Assembly (NCBI RefSeq): GCF_001941345.1
Contig: NZ_CP009251.1
Coordinates: 1,674,001-1,738,000, forward strand
DNA from: Corynebacterium stationis
Lineage (GTDB): Bacteria; Actinomycetota; Actinomycetes; Mycobacteriales; Mycobacteriaceae
Length of the DNA stretch: 64,000 nucleotides
Direction: 5' to 3'
Each line of letters starts with the position of its first letter. Position 1 is the stretch's first letter. Of the stretch, positions 31,055-39,372 are shown piece after piece. The notes beneath the pieces were generated by a model, which searched no databases, was not told where the DNA came from, and saw nothing but the letters and a program-made list of their open reading frames with translations. A program made the position numbers and the translations under genes.

Positions 31055-32661
31055 TGAAGGTAATGGCACAAATCGCCATGATCATGAACCTGGACAAGTG
31101 CATTGGTTGCCACACTTGTTCGGTGACATGTAAGCAGGCGTGGACCAACCGCGAAGGCACTGAATACATCTGGTTCAACAACGTTGAAACCCGCCCTGGT
31201 GTGGGCTACCCACGCACCTGGGAAGATCAGGAAAAGTGGCAAGGTGGCTGGAGCTTAACCGGCAGCGGCAAGCTCAAGCCCAAGGCCGGTGGCCGCATCA
31301 AGAAGCTGCTCACCTTGTTCCACAACCCGAACTTGCCCACCATCCATGACTACTACGAGCCATGGACCTATCAGTATGAAGATTTGATGGGTGCTAAGGC
31401 GGGTCAGAAAACCCAGCCCACGGCGAAGCCCGTATCCCAAATTGATGGCCGCGAAATCAACAAGATTGAATGGTCCTCTAACTGGGACGACAACCTCGGT
31501 GGCTCCACCGCCACCATGGATAGTGACCCGGTGCTCAACAAGATGAATATCGCGGTCAAAAAGCAGATTGAAGACTCCTTCATGTTCTATCTGCCGCGTA
31601 TTTGTGAACACTGCATAAACCCGACGTGTGTTTCCTCCTGTCCTTCGGGTGCGATGTACAAGCGCGCTGAAGACGGCATCGTCCTTGTAGACCAGGACCA
31701 GTGCCGCGGCTGGCGCATGTGTGTTTCTGGCTGTCCTTATAAGAAGGTTTACTTCAACCACAAGACCGGCAAGGCTGAAAAATGTACCTTGTGCTACCCG
31801 CGCTTGGAAGTTGGCCAGCCAACTGTGTGTTCGGAAACCTGCGTCGGCCGTCTGCGCTACCTAGGTGTTATCTTCTACGACGCCGACCGCGTTGCAGAAG
31901 CAGCGTCTGTACCCGATGAGAAGGACCTTCTGGAAGCTCAAAAGTCCATCTTGTTAGACCCCAATGACCCTGAGGTCATCGAGGGCGCCAAGCGTGAGGG
32001 AATCCCGCACTCCTGGATTGATGCAGCACAGCAGTCGCCTATCTACGACATGATCTTCAAATACGAGGTCGCGCTTCCCTTGCACCCCGAGTACCGCACC
32101 TTGCCTATGGTTTGGTACGTTCCGCCTCTGTCTCCAGTAGTCGATGAAATCACCGCCGCGGGCTATGACGGCGAAGACCATAAGCTGCTGTTTTCAACGT
32201 TGGCGAATATGCGCATCCCGCTGGATTATCTGGCAGGACTTTTCAGCGCCGGCGATACCGTCCCGGTGGAGAAATCCCTGCGTCGTCTCGTCGCCATGCG
32301 GTCCTATATGCGCGATATCAACCTCGGCAATGAGCCGCAGGAAGAAATCGCCGAAGCAGTTGGTATGACCGGTAAGCAGATTCAGGAAATGTATCGTCTG
32401 CTGGCTATTGCCAAGTACGACGACCGCTACGTCATCCCTACTGCTTCGCCTGAAACCCCGCGCGGCATTGCTGACCTGGATCCCTTCGGTGACACTGACC
32501 CGACCCGCGCGATGGACAAGGCCTTTGCGGATTTGGGCATGGGCGCACCTGAAGCATGTTCCAGCCACGGTGGCGGCGAATCCGGCAAGGTATCGCTATT
32601 GTCCTGGACCGGTGACCGCCCTGATGGCATGTTCCCACCACGGCGTGAGGAAGAAAGCTAA
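31054..32661 (+). CDS. narH: Respiratory nitrate reductase beta subunit
   Basis: A 535-residue Fe-S subunit that passes electrons from NarI to NarG. Four cysteine groups are visible: CIGCHTCSVTC (Cys16, 19, 22, 26), CEHCINPTCVSSC, CRGWRMCVSGC and CTLCYPRLEV...CSETC. In the third group Trp replaces one Cys, which in NarH gives a [3Fe-4S] cluster beside three [4Fe-4S] clusters. Coupled to narG by a TAATG overlap, and followed by narJ after 5 bp. Confidence 0.97.
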   Translation: MKVMAQIAMIMNLDKCIGCHTCSVTCKQAWTNREGTEYIWFNNVETRPGVGYPRTWEDQEKWQGGWSLTGSGKLKPKAGGRIKKLLTLFHNPNLPTIHDYYEPWTYQYEDLMGAKAGQKTQPTAKPVSQIDGREINKIEWSSNWDDNLGGSTATMDSDPVLNKMNIAVKKQIEDSFMFYLPRICEHCINPTCVSSCPSGAMYKRAEDGIVLVDQDQCRGWRMCVSGCPYKKVYFNHKTGKAEKCTLCYPRLEVGQPTVCSETCVGRLRYLGVIFYDADRVAEAASVPDEKDLLEAQKSILLDPNDPEVIEGAKREGIPHSWIDAAQQSPIYDMIFKYEVALPLHPEYRTLPMVWYVPPLSPVVDEITAAGYDGEDHKLLFSTLANMRIPLDYLAGLFSAGDTVPVEKSLRRLVAMRSYMRDINLGNEPQEEIAEAVGMTGKQIQEMYRLLAIAKYDDRYVIPTASPETPRGIADLDPFGDTDPTRAMDKAFADLGMGAPEACSSHGGGESGKVSLLSWTGDRPDGMFPPRREEES

Positions 32662-32666
32662 TCACC

Positions 32667-33563
32667 ATGGGTATTTTCGACAAGCTCAAGCTCCTGCCTG
32701 GTGCAGGAAAATTCACGATCTCTTCCCCACATCATCACTCACACCTACCTCCCCTAGACCACGACACTTTGGCAGGCTACGGCACACCCGCTGGCATGGG
32801 TGCGTCTGGCGGCGCCAAAGATGTCGAGCGCACCAGCCGCGCCACCATCAGTGCGCAAGTAGGCGCTGCCGATCCCAGGCGTACCCACACCGGCCGGATT
32901 CCGGCCGAGCTGATCACACCAGTTGCGGTAACTGAACACCAGCGCCGCACCGTCGCCATGGCAGTGTCTGTCCTGCTGCAGTACCCGGACGAGAATTTCC
33001 ATGACACCGTCGCAGCGGTTGAACAGCACGTAGAGGATCTCCCTCAGGCGATCTCCGAGGATTTCCGCGAGTTCTTCAGCTGGGCGTATTCCGCTAGTTT
33101 GCGCGATGTCGAAGAGCACTACGTGGAAACCTTTGACCAGCGCCGTCGCTGTTCGCTGTTTCTTTCCTACTACGCAGTTGGCGATACTCGCCAGCGCGGA
33201 ATGGCCATTTTGGCTTTCGGCGAGCAGCTGCGTTCGCTGGGCTTCGACTTTGATGAAAATGATGAGCTGCCAGACCACCTCTGCGTGGTGCTAGAGGCCC
33301 TCGGGCTTTCGGAAGGTTCATCGCATGAGCAGGCCGTGGAGTTTGTGGCCAGCTACCGGGACGGACTGGAAGTTCTCCGTGCTGCCTTAGAGCACACGGA
33401 TTCGCCTTATGTCTCCCTCATCATTGCTGTGTGCCGCGCATTGCCGCGTGTCGATGCAGAGATCGCCCAGAAATACGTGGACCTAATCCGTACCGGCCCG
33501 CCCGCAGAGGTTGTGGGTATTGCCGATCTTCCATTCCCGACCGTCCAACCAGACGATCTATAA
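32667..33563 (+). CDS. narJ: Nitrate reductase delta subunit, assembly chaperone
   Basis: A 298-residue chaperone that helps insert Mo cofactor and Fe-S into NarGH before membrane attachment. The conserved all-helical NarJ core runs from about residue 90 (TVAMAVSVLLQYPDE) to 240 and includes YVETFDQRRRCSLFLSYYAVGDTRQRG. About 90 residues precede it, including a His-rich run (His22-24 and His26) and a polar, probably disordered stretch. E. coli NarJ has 236 residues, so the N-terminal extension accounts for most of the difference. Confidence 0.93.
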   Translation: MGIFDKLKLLPGAGKFTISSPHHHSHLPPLDHDTLAGYGTPAGMGASGGAKDVERTSRATISAQVGAADPRRTHTGRIPAELITPVAVTEHQRRTVAMAVSVLLQYPDENFHDTVAAVEQHVEDLPQAISEDFREFFSWAYSASLRDVEEHYVETFDQRRRCSLFLSYYAVGDTRQRGMAILAFGEQLRSLGFDFDENDELPDHLCVVLEALGLSEGSSHEQAVEFVASYRDGLEVLRAALEHTDSPYVSLIIAVCRALPRVDAEIAQKYVDLIRTGPPAEVVGIADLPFPTVQPDDL

Positions 33564-33576
33564 AAGGACTATCACC

Positions 33577-34392
33577 ATGGAATACTTTGAAAATTTCCTC
33601 TGGGGCGCGTTCCCATGGCTGGCCATCGTCGCATTCTTCGTCGGTATCTTTTGGCGTTGGCGCACTGACCAGTTTGGCTGGACAACGCACTCTTCGCAAA
33701 TCTATGAATCCAAACTGCTGCGCATGTCTTCGCCACTGTTTCACTGGGGCATGGTCTTCGTTATCGTCGGACACCTAATGGGCCTGGCCATTCCGAAGTC
33801 CTGGACTCGTTCGGTAGGGATTTCGGACCACTTTTACCACTTGATTGCCACTTATCCCGGCGCGCTGGCCGCGATTGCCACGGTTCTAGGCCTGGTCGGT
33901 TTGATCTATCGTCGCGTGGTTAATCGTTCGGTATTTTTGGCCACGTCTCGCTCAGACAAAGTTATGTACATCTTTTTGGGTGGAGCTATCTTATCGGGCA
34001 CGATTGCTACATTCTCCTTGCAGCTTTTCGATACTTTGGGCACCAACGGCTATGACTACCGCGAAACCATTTCGCCGTGGCTGCGTAACCTGTTGATTTT
34101 CAACATCCAGCCTGAGCTCATGTCGAATGTCCCGTGGCAGTTTAAGGTCCATGTCCTGGCTGGCTTTACCTTGATAGCGGTGTGGCCATTTACTCGCCTG
34201 GTCCACGCATTCTCAGCACCAGTTGGTTATGTCACGCGTCCTTATGTGGTCTACCGCTCGCGTGATACCCGCACCACCGATATGCGTTCCCACGTTGCGT
34301 GGGAGCCAGTGCGATCTCCTGCTTCACAGCTAGACCGCAACTCCGAGCGCCGCGGCAACTCCGACCGCAGCCGCCCACCGCGCTCTTCCTAG
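33577..34392 (+). CDS. narI: Respiratory nitrate reductase gamma subunit (cytochrome b)
   Basis: A 271-residue membrane cytochrome b with five predicted helices that oxidises menaquinol and passes electrons to NarH. The helix with FHWGMVFVIVGHLMG and the later FKVHVLAGFTLIAVWPFTRLVHAF supply the His pairs for two haems. The frame opens at 33511, but the family start MEYFENFLWGAFPWL at 33577 has AAAGGA upstream. The C-terminal 40 residues are a basic cytoplasmic tail. Last gene of the nar operon; no terminator hairpin is seen before the convergent gene. Confidence 0.96.
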   Translation: MEYFENFLWGAFPWLAIVAFFVGIFWRWRTDQFGWTTHSSQIYESKLLRMSSPLFHWGMVFVIVGHLMGLAIPKSWTRSVGISDHFYHLIATYPGALAAIATVLGLVGLIYRRVVNRSVFLATSRSDKVMYIFLGGAILSGTIATFSLQLFDTLGTNGYDYRETISPWLRNLLIFNIQPELMSNVPWQFKVHVLAGFTLIAVWPFTRLVHAFSAPVGYVTRPYVVYRSRDTRTTDMRSHVAWEPVRSPASQLDRNSERRGNSDRSRPPRSS

Positions 34393-34418
34393 CTAAAATT
34401 CCGGATTCGTAGATTCCT

Positions 34419-35903
34419 TCATTTTACGACCACGATTGACCCGCTCTGACCTTTCTCAGCGCGGGTCATTACGTGATTAACAAAGGTATAGGTTCCGGGT
34501 TCGTCGAAGGTCATTTCCGCAAAACCGCCCTGGGCTGGCAGCAGCGACAGGGCTTGGGAACCGGTTTCGGCCGTATCGCGCACCGTATACGCGCCTTCGG
34601 TAAATACGGTGTCAAAGACCTCGCCCACCACATGGAAACTCAACGGCTCATCGGGACCAACATTCATAATCCACATTCGGATCGTGTCTCCCACTTTCGC
34701 CTGCAATGGCTCCAACGCGTATTGCGATGGATAGTAGTTAAAAGCCATGAGGTCGAATTCGCCATTCGCAACGCGCTGTGGATCTGCGCCGACTTCAGAT
34801 TCTCCTAAGAAGATCTCTGAAGCAATCATTGCGTATTCCGCATCAACATCCGCCAGCGCAAGTTCTGAATCTGCCGGCGGGTCAATAATGACTGCTCCAG
34901 CCATACCATTAGCGATGTGCAAGCTCATCGGCATCGTGGCGCAGTGATACATCCAGATGCCAGCCCGGCGTGCCGTGAACTCATAAACTACTTCTTCGCC
35001 GGGTTGAATAGTGGCCATTGCCTGATCTGGGCTGATTTCACCGGCGTGAAAGTCCAGGGAGTGCCCCATCGTTCCTTCGTTACGCAGGGTGATGCGGAAA
35101 GTATCTCCTATCGTGCCGCGCAAGGTAGGTCCTGGTGCTTGGCCGTTGAAAAGCCACTGTACCTGTTCAATCCCTGGTGCAACTTCACGCTTTTCTTCTG
35201 TAGCCACCCAGGTGTATTCGTGCACGGTTGTGCTCGGCGCTGGTTTTAAGCTGGCATCAAAAGCTTTAAAGCCTTCGCGTTGTGTTCCCAACTCCGCCAT
35301 GCTCGGCACCGTCACGTGTGGGTTATCCCCCGCCACCACCTCATGATTGTGTTCGCCTGCGGCATTTCCTGCGGCATTCCCCGTCGCTGTCCCTGTGGCT
35401 GTGCCTGTGACAGTGACATCGAAGACCATGCCTTGGGAGTGATGACCGACAATTGTGCAATATCCTTGGATGCTTTCCCCAATGGGCGCAGTTTCTAGCA
35501 CTGCCGTATTGCCGGGGTTCACGCGCCCGGTTTCATCATTGCCAATTTTTAGATCATGGACCTGGTCGCCGGTATTGGTAAAGGTGATTTTGAGGCTGTC
35601 TCCTGCTGCAATCTCTACTGAATTAGGCACAAAAGCCATGCCTTCGACCTCAACGTCGAGTTCTACAACCTCACCGGTGGATACAACAGACCGATCGTTT
35701 TGGTGCTGGGCCTGTCCCTCTCTGGGCAGGCCCGCATCTCCACCCGAAGAAGGCGTCATGGTGGTGACAATCAAAATGACCACAGCGGCAATTGCAAGAG
35801 CGATGACTAACCACGCTGCCCATTCAGCGCGCTTTTTGCTACCACCCGCGGCAGGCTGATTCGGCCTGTTGGGTGAAGAATTAGCCATAAGGTTTTGTGT
35901 CAT
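34419..35903 (-). CDS. nirK: Copper nitrite reductase, AniA/NirK type, with extra N-terminal cupredoxin
   Basis: A 494-residue membrane-anchored protein, predicted outside the membrane. A signal-anchor helix (residues about 27-49) is followed by a single cupredoxin domain (about 78-166) with a likely type-1 copper set His116, Cys149, His154 or 155, Met159. A low-complexity linker follows (166-182), then a two-domain NirK. Type-1 ligands are His281, Cys321, His329, Met334; type-2 ligands His286, His320, His477; catalytic residues Asp284 and His424 sit in SLDFH and LSFHVVGEVFD, as in Neisseria AniA. It should reduce nitrite to nitric oxide. AAGGAAG precedes the ATG at 35903. Other three-domain multicopper oxidases were considered, but the ligand pattern fits NirK. 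Confidence 0.85.
   Translation of the reverse strand: MTQNLMANSSPNRPNQPAAGGSKKRAEWAAWLVIALAIAAVVILIVTTMTPSSGGDAGLPREGQAQHQNDRSVVSTGEVVELDVEVEGMAFVPNSVEIAAGDSLKITFTNTGDQVHDLKIGNDETGRVNPGNTAVLETAPIGESIQGYCTIVGHHSQGMVFDVTVTGTATGTATGNAAGNAAGEHNHEVVAGDNPHVTVPSMAELGTQREGFKAFDASLKPAPSTTVHEYTWVATEEKREVAPGIEQVQWLFNGQAPGPTLRGTIGDTFRITLRNEGTMGHSLDFHAGEISPDQAMATIQPGEEVVYEFTARRAGIWMYHCATMPMSLHIANGMAGAVIIDPPADSELALADVDAEYAMIASEIFLGESEVGADPQRVANGEFDLMAFNYYPSQYALEPLQAKVGDTIRMWIMNVGPDEPLSFHVVGEVFDTVFTEGAYTVRDTAETGSQALSLLPAQGGFAEMTFDEPGTYTFVNHVMTRAEKGQSGSIVVVK
35334..35416 (-). repeat. Short tandem repeats coding the NirK linker
   Basis: The linker codes T-G-T-A-T-G-T-A-T-G-N-A-A-G-N-A-A-G from two pairs of 12-bp near-identical units (GTAT twice, GNAA twice). 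Such units are prone to slippage and could vary in number between strains. Confidence 0.6.
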
Positions 35904-35914
35904 GATGTCTTCCT

Positions 35915-37192
35915 TTAATGATGAGCTCTAATTAACGCACTGAGCAGGACGCCTATATGTCCGGCAATCCCTAATGCGATGAGTATGAGTCCTGCCTGCA
36001 CGGCTGTCGATGCCGGAACCTGCGATGGGGATATCAGTGTCAGCACGGCGCCGAAGTTGATAAGCCCCAGCCGCGCCCAGCCGCCTAAATCGGCATATTG
36101 GCGTGCAGCTGTCACCACATGATTTCCGCCCCCGCGCAAGGTGGGTAATAGATGGAGCAATACCCCGGTGACCAATTGCAGCAAACCTGCGCCAAGAAAA
36201 GCTGGGGCTAGCGCACGCGTAATTTCTCTGGTTTCTTGCCCCAAGCCGACACAGACGGCATCGGCAGCACACAGCGCAACCAGCCAAATGACTCCTGCCA
36301 TGACAGAAATCGCGGCAGCGCGCAGTCGTTGGTTCTTCGCAAAGATTCCGGCTAGCAATGGCTGCATGATAAGTACTGCAGCAACCACCATGAAAAGCTG
36401 CGAGATGCCCGCCCCGGTATTCCAGCTAGCAGCATAAAAGCCGCACGCCGCAATAAGTCCGCCGCTGTGTAATGAAAGCGCAAACGTACAGCGTTTCATC
36501 ACTTGGGGCGGAATCTTCGTCGAGGTCAGCGTCGGCAACAAGGTCATGATCGTGCCCAAGACAGTCAGCCACGCGAATCCCCAAATGGTTAAGCGGGAAT
36601 GAATTGCGATCATGCGGGTGTAATCGCCCACGCCATGACTCGCCACGACTGCCACCACTACCGCGGTGATGAGAAAAGCCAAGGCAGCGAGATAAAACGG
36701 CACCGTGGCAGCAAAATTCGTCGACAGTGACGTCCGCAGCATGCGAAAGATAACCCACAGATGCCACCCCGCAACAATGGTGACAAGTGTGGCACCAATA
36801 TCAGAAAGCATCGACCACGTGCCTGTTGTGGTGTCGAGCAAAAGCACAATAAGCCCTACTTGCACCAGGCTAATGCGCACCATAATCGGCTGGTAAGAAG
36901 AGGTAGGCTGCCGCGTGAGTGCTTCGGCAAAGTGCAGCGAATAGGTCAAAATCGCTGTGGTCACCACTCCCAATGTGAAGGAGTGGACAATGGCCCACCA
37001 GGCAATCGTTGCTCCAAAATTACTGGCTATCACCAAGCCAATTCCGCACACCAACCACACTGAAATCAGGCCAAAGACAATGGTGTGCCAACGCCCGCGT
37101 GCTTTCAAAGACACATCGGTTACGCCAACGGGGCCTGCATGAAGACTTTTTCCTTGCTGCGGCATCCCTGAATTAGGCATTGCTATGTGCAC
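35915..37192 (-). CDS. Polytopic membrane protein linked to NirK (heme-copper/NnrS-like class)
   Basis: A 425-residue protein with about 12 hydrophobic helices. Conserved-looking His-containing helices are HSFTLGVVTTAILTYSLHFAEAL, HSRLTIWGFAWLTVLGTIMTLLP and LLQLVTGVLLHLLPTLRGGG. In other actinobacteria a very similar membrane domain (H...GavT.AI...S.HFaEAL) is fused in front of the copper nitrite reductase (recalled). Here the two parts are separate genes, 11 bp apart. It may bind haem or copper and pass electrons to NirK or handle NO; that is inference. It overlaps the upstream gene by 20 bp. Confidence 0.75.
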   Translation of the reverse strand: MHIAMPNSGMPQQGKSLHAGPVGVTDVSLKARGRWHTIVFGLISVWLVCGIGLVIASNFGATIAWWAIVHSFTLGVVTTAILTYSLHFAEALTRQPTSSYQPIMVRISLVQVGLIVLLLDTTTGTWSMLSDIGATLVTIVAGWHLWVIFRMLRTSLSTNFAATVPFYLAALAFLITAVVVAVVASHGVGDYTRMIAIHSRLTIWGFAWLTVLGTIMTLLPTLTSTKIPPQVMKRCTFALSLHSGGLIAACGFYAASWNTGAGISQLFMVVAAVLIMQPLLAGIFAKNQRLRAAAISVMAGVIWLVALCAADAVCVGLGQETREITRALAPAFLGAGLLQLVTGVLLHLLPTLRGGGNHVVTAARQYADLGGWARLGLINFGAVLTLISPSQVPASTAVQAGLILIALGIAGHIGVLLSALIRAHH

Positions 37193-38282
37193 GTTGTTTG
37201 CTCCTTTTCTTCCACGCCGCCCTCACCGCTAGCACGACTGCGGTGAGCAAAAATCCCAGCACCCCGACCGCATTGATAACCCCACCGAGCTGATGGCCTG
37301 GAACAAAATTTTGAGTATCGGAAACAATGCGCACAATCAGTCCCAGGTGCACAGCGGCAACGGGCACATAAAGCACTGAGTGATACGGCAGCGCACGATG
37401 CACCACCGCTGGAAGAATCACGGGAGCATGCGCAAAAATCATTGACAAGGTAAACCCGATAAACACAGCGTGAACCGCCGCGTCATAAACCAGCTCCCCA
37501 GGTAGAAATTGCGAGCTCATCCACAAAATTCCAGTAACAGCCAGCCACCCATAAGCAGCCAGCATGCACGCCGCCGAAAAGCGCGGGAGGCCACGTGAGC
37601 AAACAAGGTTGATAGCGACATCGACACGCACTGCTGCTAACGCGATGATGAGAAAGAGTGCTCCCATCACGGCAAGCCCAAGTTCTGGGGCAAGGATGAA
37701 CACCAAGCTGGCAGCCACTAGCGCCAGGCATAGCGCAGTTAATAAAACATCCGCCGATGACTGCGCAATCTTCAGCTGCGCTAGTTCAACCCGCTCCCCA
37801 ATGATGGTGGCTACGACAAATACCGCAGCCAAAGGCATGGCAGGTTCAAAGTCACCGGCTATAGCCCACTGAACAACAGAGCTTAAGATTCCAATAGTTC
37901 CGGCGGCTTGGATAACTACTTCCAGCGTCGATTGCCGGTGATAGATAAGGACGTAGCAGGCGCTAAGCGTAGCAAAAGACATGCAGAACGCTACCGCTGT
38001 TAGCTGTCGTGGGGCACCACTAATAAGGAGAACAACGCCCAAGGTATGAAAGGCAGGTGCGGCCCACGCCCACCAGGTCTTGGTCGCTACAGTGCGCTCC
38101 ATGACAATGGCACCTGCTATAAAACCGAAAATCATCAACGGGCCGTGCTCGATCGCTTTGGCGTCAAAAGGCCGCGGAACTGTGAGTCCTAAAAGAGCTA
38201 GTCCAGCGCCGAGGCCAATAATTAAAGATATGCCGGCGAATGCCAAAAAGAAGGCACGATGAGCAACCCATTTCTTTTCCAC
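37173..38282 (-). CDS. Membrane protein, NnrS/heme-copper-oxidase-like
   Basis: A 369-residue protein with about 11-12 hydrophobic helices. Helix 2 carries HGPLMIFGFIAGAIVMERTVA, and a later pair carries HAVFIGFTLSMIFAHAPVILPAVVHRALPYHSVLY. These His placements are shared with NnrS-like proteins found beside nirK genes (recalled). Start is GTG at 38282 with no ribosome binding site; TACTAT lies 7 nt upstream, so the three-gene minus operon is probably leaderless here. It overlaps the next gene by 20 bp, which suggests coupled translation. Confidence 0.72.
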   Translation of the reverse strand: MEKKWVAHRAFFLAFAGISLIIGLGAGLALLGLTVPRPFDAKAIEHGPLMIFGFIAGAIVMERTVATKTWWAWAAPAFHTLGVVLLISGAPRQLTAVAFCMSFATLSACYVLIYHRQSTLEVVIQAAGTIGILSSVVQWAIAGDFEPAMPLAAVFVVATIIGERVELAQLKIAQSSADVLLTALCLALVAASLVFILAPELGLAVMGALFLIIALAAVRVDVAINLVCSRGLPRFSAACMLAAYGWLAVTGILWMSSQFLPGELVYDAAVHAVFIGFTLSMIFAHAPVILPAVVHRALPYHSVLYVPVAAVHLGLIVRIVSDTQNFVPGHQLGGVINAVGVLGFLLTAVVLAVRAAWKKRSKQRAHSNA

Positions 38283-38295
38283 GGGTTTTATAGTA
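38283..38295 (-). promoter_or_regulatory. Candidate leaderless promoter of the nirK operon
   Basis: On the minus strand TACTAT (38295-38290) precedes the GTG start by 7 nt (AAAACCC). It fits a -10 box for a leaderless message of the three-gene nirK operon. Confidence 0.5.
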
Positions 38296-38377
38296 CTTAT
38301 TATTCAAGAAGCTTTGAAGTTTTCGTATAAACATCACAGCGGGAGTTAAAAATTAGGGCATATACTGGTTCTTTCCC

Positions 38378-38443
38378 TTACGGAAGTATCGACCATAGAA
38401 AAGTGTTGGTTATTTAATTCACCGATTGTCACGGTAGTATCTA
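38378..38443. promoter_or_regulatory. Two related motifs upstream of the ArnR-like gene
   Basis: TTACGGAAGTATCG at 38378-38391 and CACGGTAGTATCTA at 38430-38443 share the pattern ACGGWAGTATC and resemble TACGGAAATACTG in the narK upstream dyad. They lie between the divergent nirK operon and the ArnR-like gene and could be binding sites of one regulator. Confidence 0.35.
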
Positions 38444-38527
38444 TTCAATCTCATCGTGCTAACACTGCATGATTTATCGGAGAAGAAACCTCCAAATTTT
38501 TACCCTCAAGAAAGGACGCTGATTCAG

Positions 38528-39304
38528 ATGACCAGCAGTGCTGCGACTTCTTCCTCGCGCGTCCCCCGCTCCAGCTCTGATCTGTTCCCCGAGTCTTTGG
38601 GATTATCACCCAAACAGCGCAAAGTCCTAGACGCGCTGCACGAATTCCCCCAAGGCGCGAAGATTTCAGAGATCGCCGAAATGCTGGACTCGCACGTCAA
38701 CACTGTACGCAGCCACCTCGACGAGCTCATTGCCAAAGATGCAGTTCAGGTCATGCCCGCGCCAGCCCAGGGCCGCGGCCGTCCGTCGTTTGTATTCCAC
38801 GTTCGTGCACCAAAGACTGAAACCATCGCCGAAGAGTATGTCTCTCTCATCGGCGTGCTCACCAGCATGCTGGTGGACCAAGAAAACTTGACCCCGGAAA
38901 CCTATGCGCAAGCACTCAACGTTGGCCGCCAGTGGGCCCAGACCATGGAGAAAAAGGATCCCAAAGGCGCAGCTCCTGTCGGAGTTAGTACAGAAAAGGA
39001 CGCCTTAGAATCCCTATTTGCCAAGCTTCGAGACCTCGGCTTCGATCCATCACCACCGGCAGGCGATTTAGATTCCGCGCAAGGTTCCGACCTTGATTTG
39101 CACGCTTGTCCACTGACCGTCAATGGCACACGTCCGCATCCTTTCGTGTGCGCCGTGCACGAAGGTTTCTTGGGACATCTCACCGATGCCGACGTCGATC
39201 CGCGCTTGCGCCTTGAGCTACACCCATTATCACGTCCTGGCGTGTGTTCCATTAACCTCAGCACGCATCGTGGCCAAGCATCCGGGCCGACTGCAGAAGA
39301 ATAA
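38528..39304 (+). CDS. arnR: ArnR-like transcriptional regulator with C-terminal cysteines
   Basis: A 258-residue protein. Residues about 26-90 form a winged helix (SPKQRKVLDALHEFPQGAKISEIAEMLDSHVNTVRSHLDELI as spread along the helices). The C-terminal half has Cys194, Cys208 and Cys240 in the pattern CPL...FVCAVHEGFL...GVC, typical of SufR-like regulators that hold an Fe-S cluster. In C. glutamicum the Fe-S protein ArnR is encoded next to narKGHJI and represses it; place and architecture agree. The frame opens at 38456, but AAAGGAC and the family start favour ATG 38528. Divergent from the nirK operon and followed by moaA. Confidence 0.78.
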   Translation: MTSSAATSSSRVPRSSSDLFPESLGLSPKQRKVLDALHEFPQGAKISEIAEMLDSHVNTVRSHLDELIAKDAVQVMPAPAQGRGRPSFVFHVRAPKTETIAEEYVSLIGVLTSMLVDQENLTPETYAQALNVGRQWAQTMEKKDPKGAAPVGVSTEKDALESLFAKLRDLGFDPSPPAGDLDSAQGSDLDLHACPLTVNGTRPHPFVCAVHEGFLGHLTDADVDPRLRLELHPLSRPGVCSINLSTHRGQASGPTAEE

Positions 39305-39372
39305 ACAGGTATGGTCCAGGCGCGCCTTTCAAACTGGGTTTTTCGGTGTTTAAAGCCTAGACTGGATAGAAC

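Noticed and set aside
34393..34418. Terminator between convergent narI and nirK
   Set aside because: The 26-bp space holds no inverted repeat.
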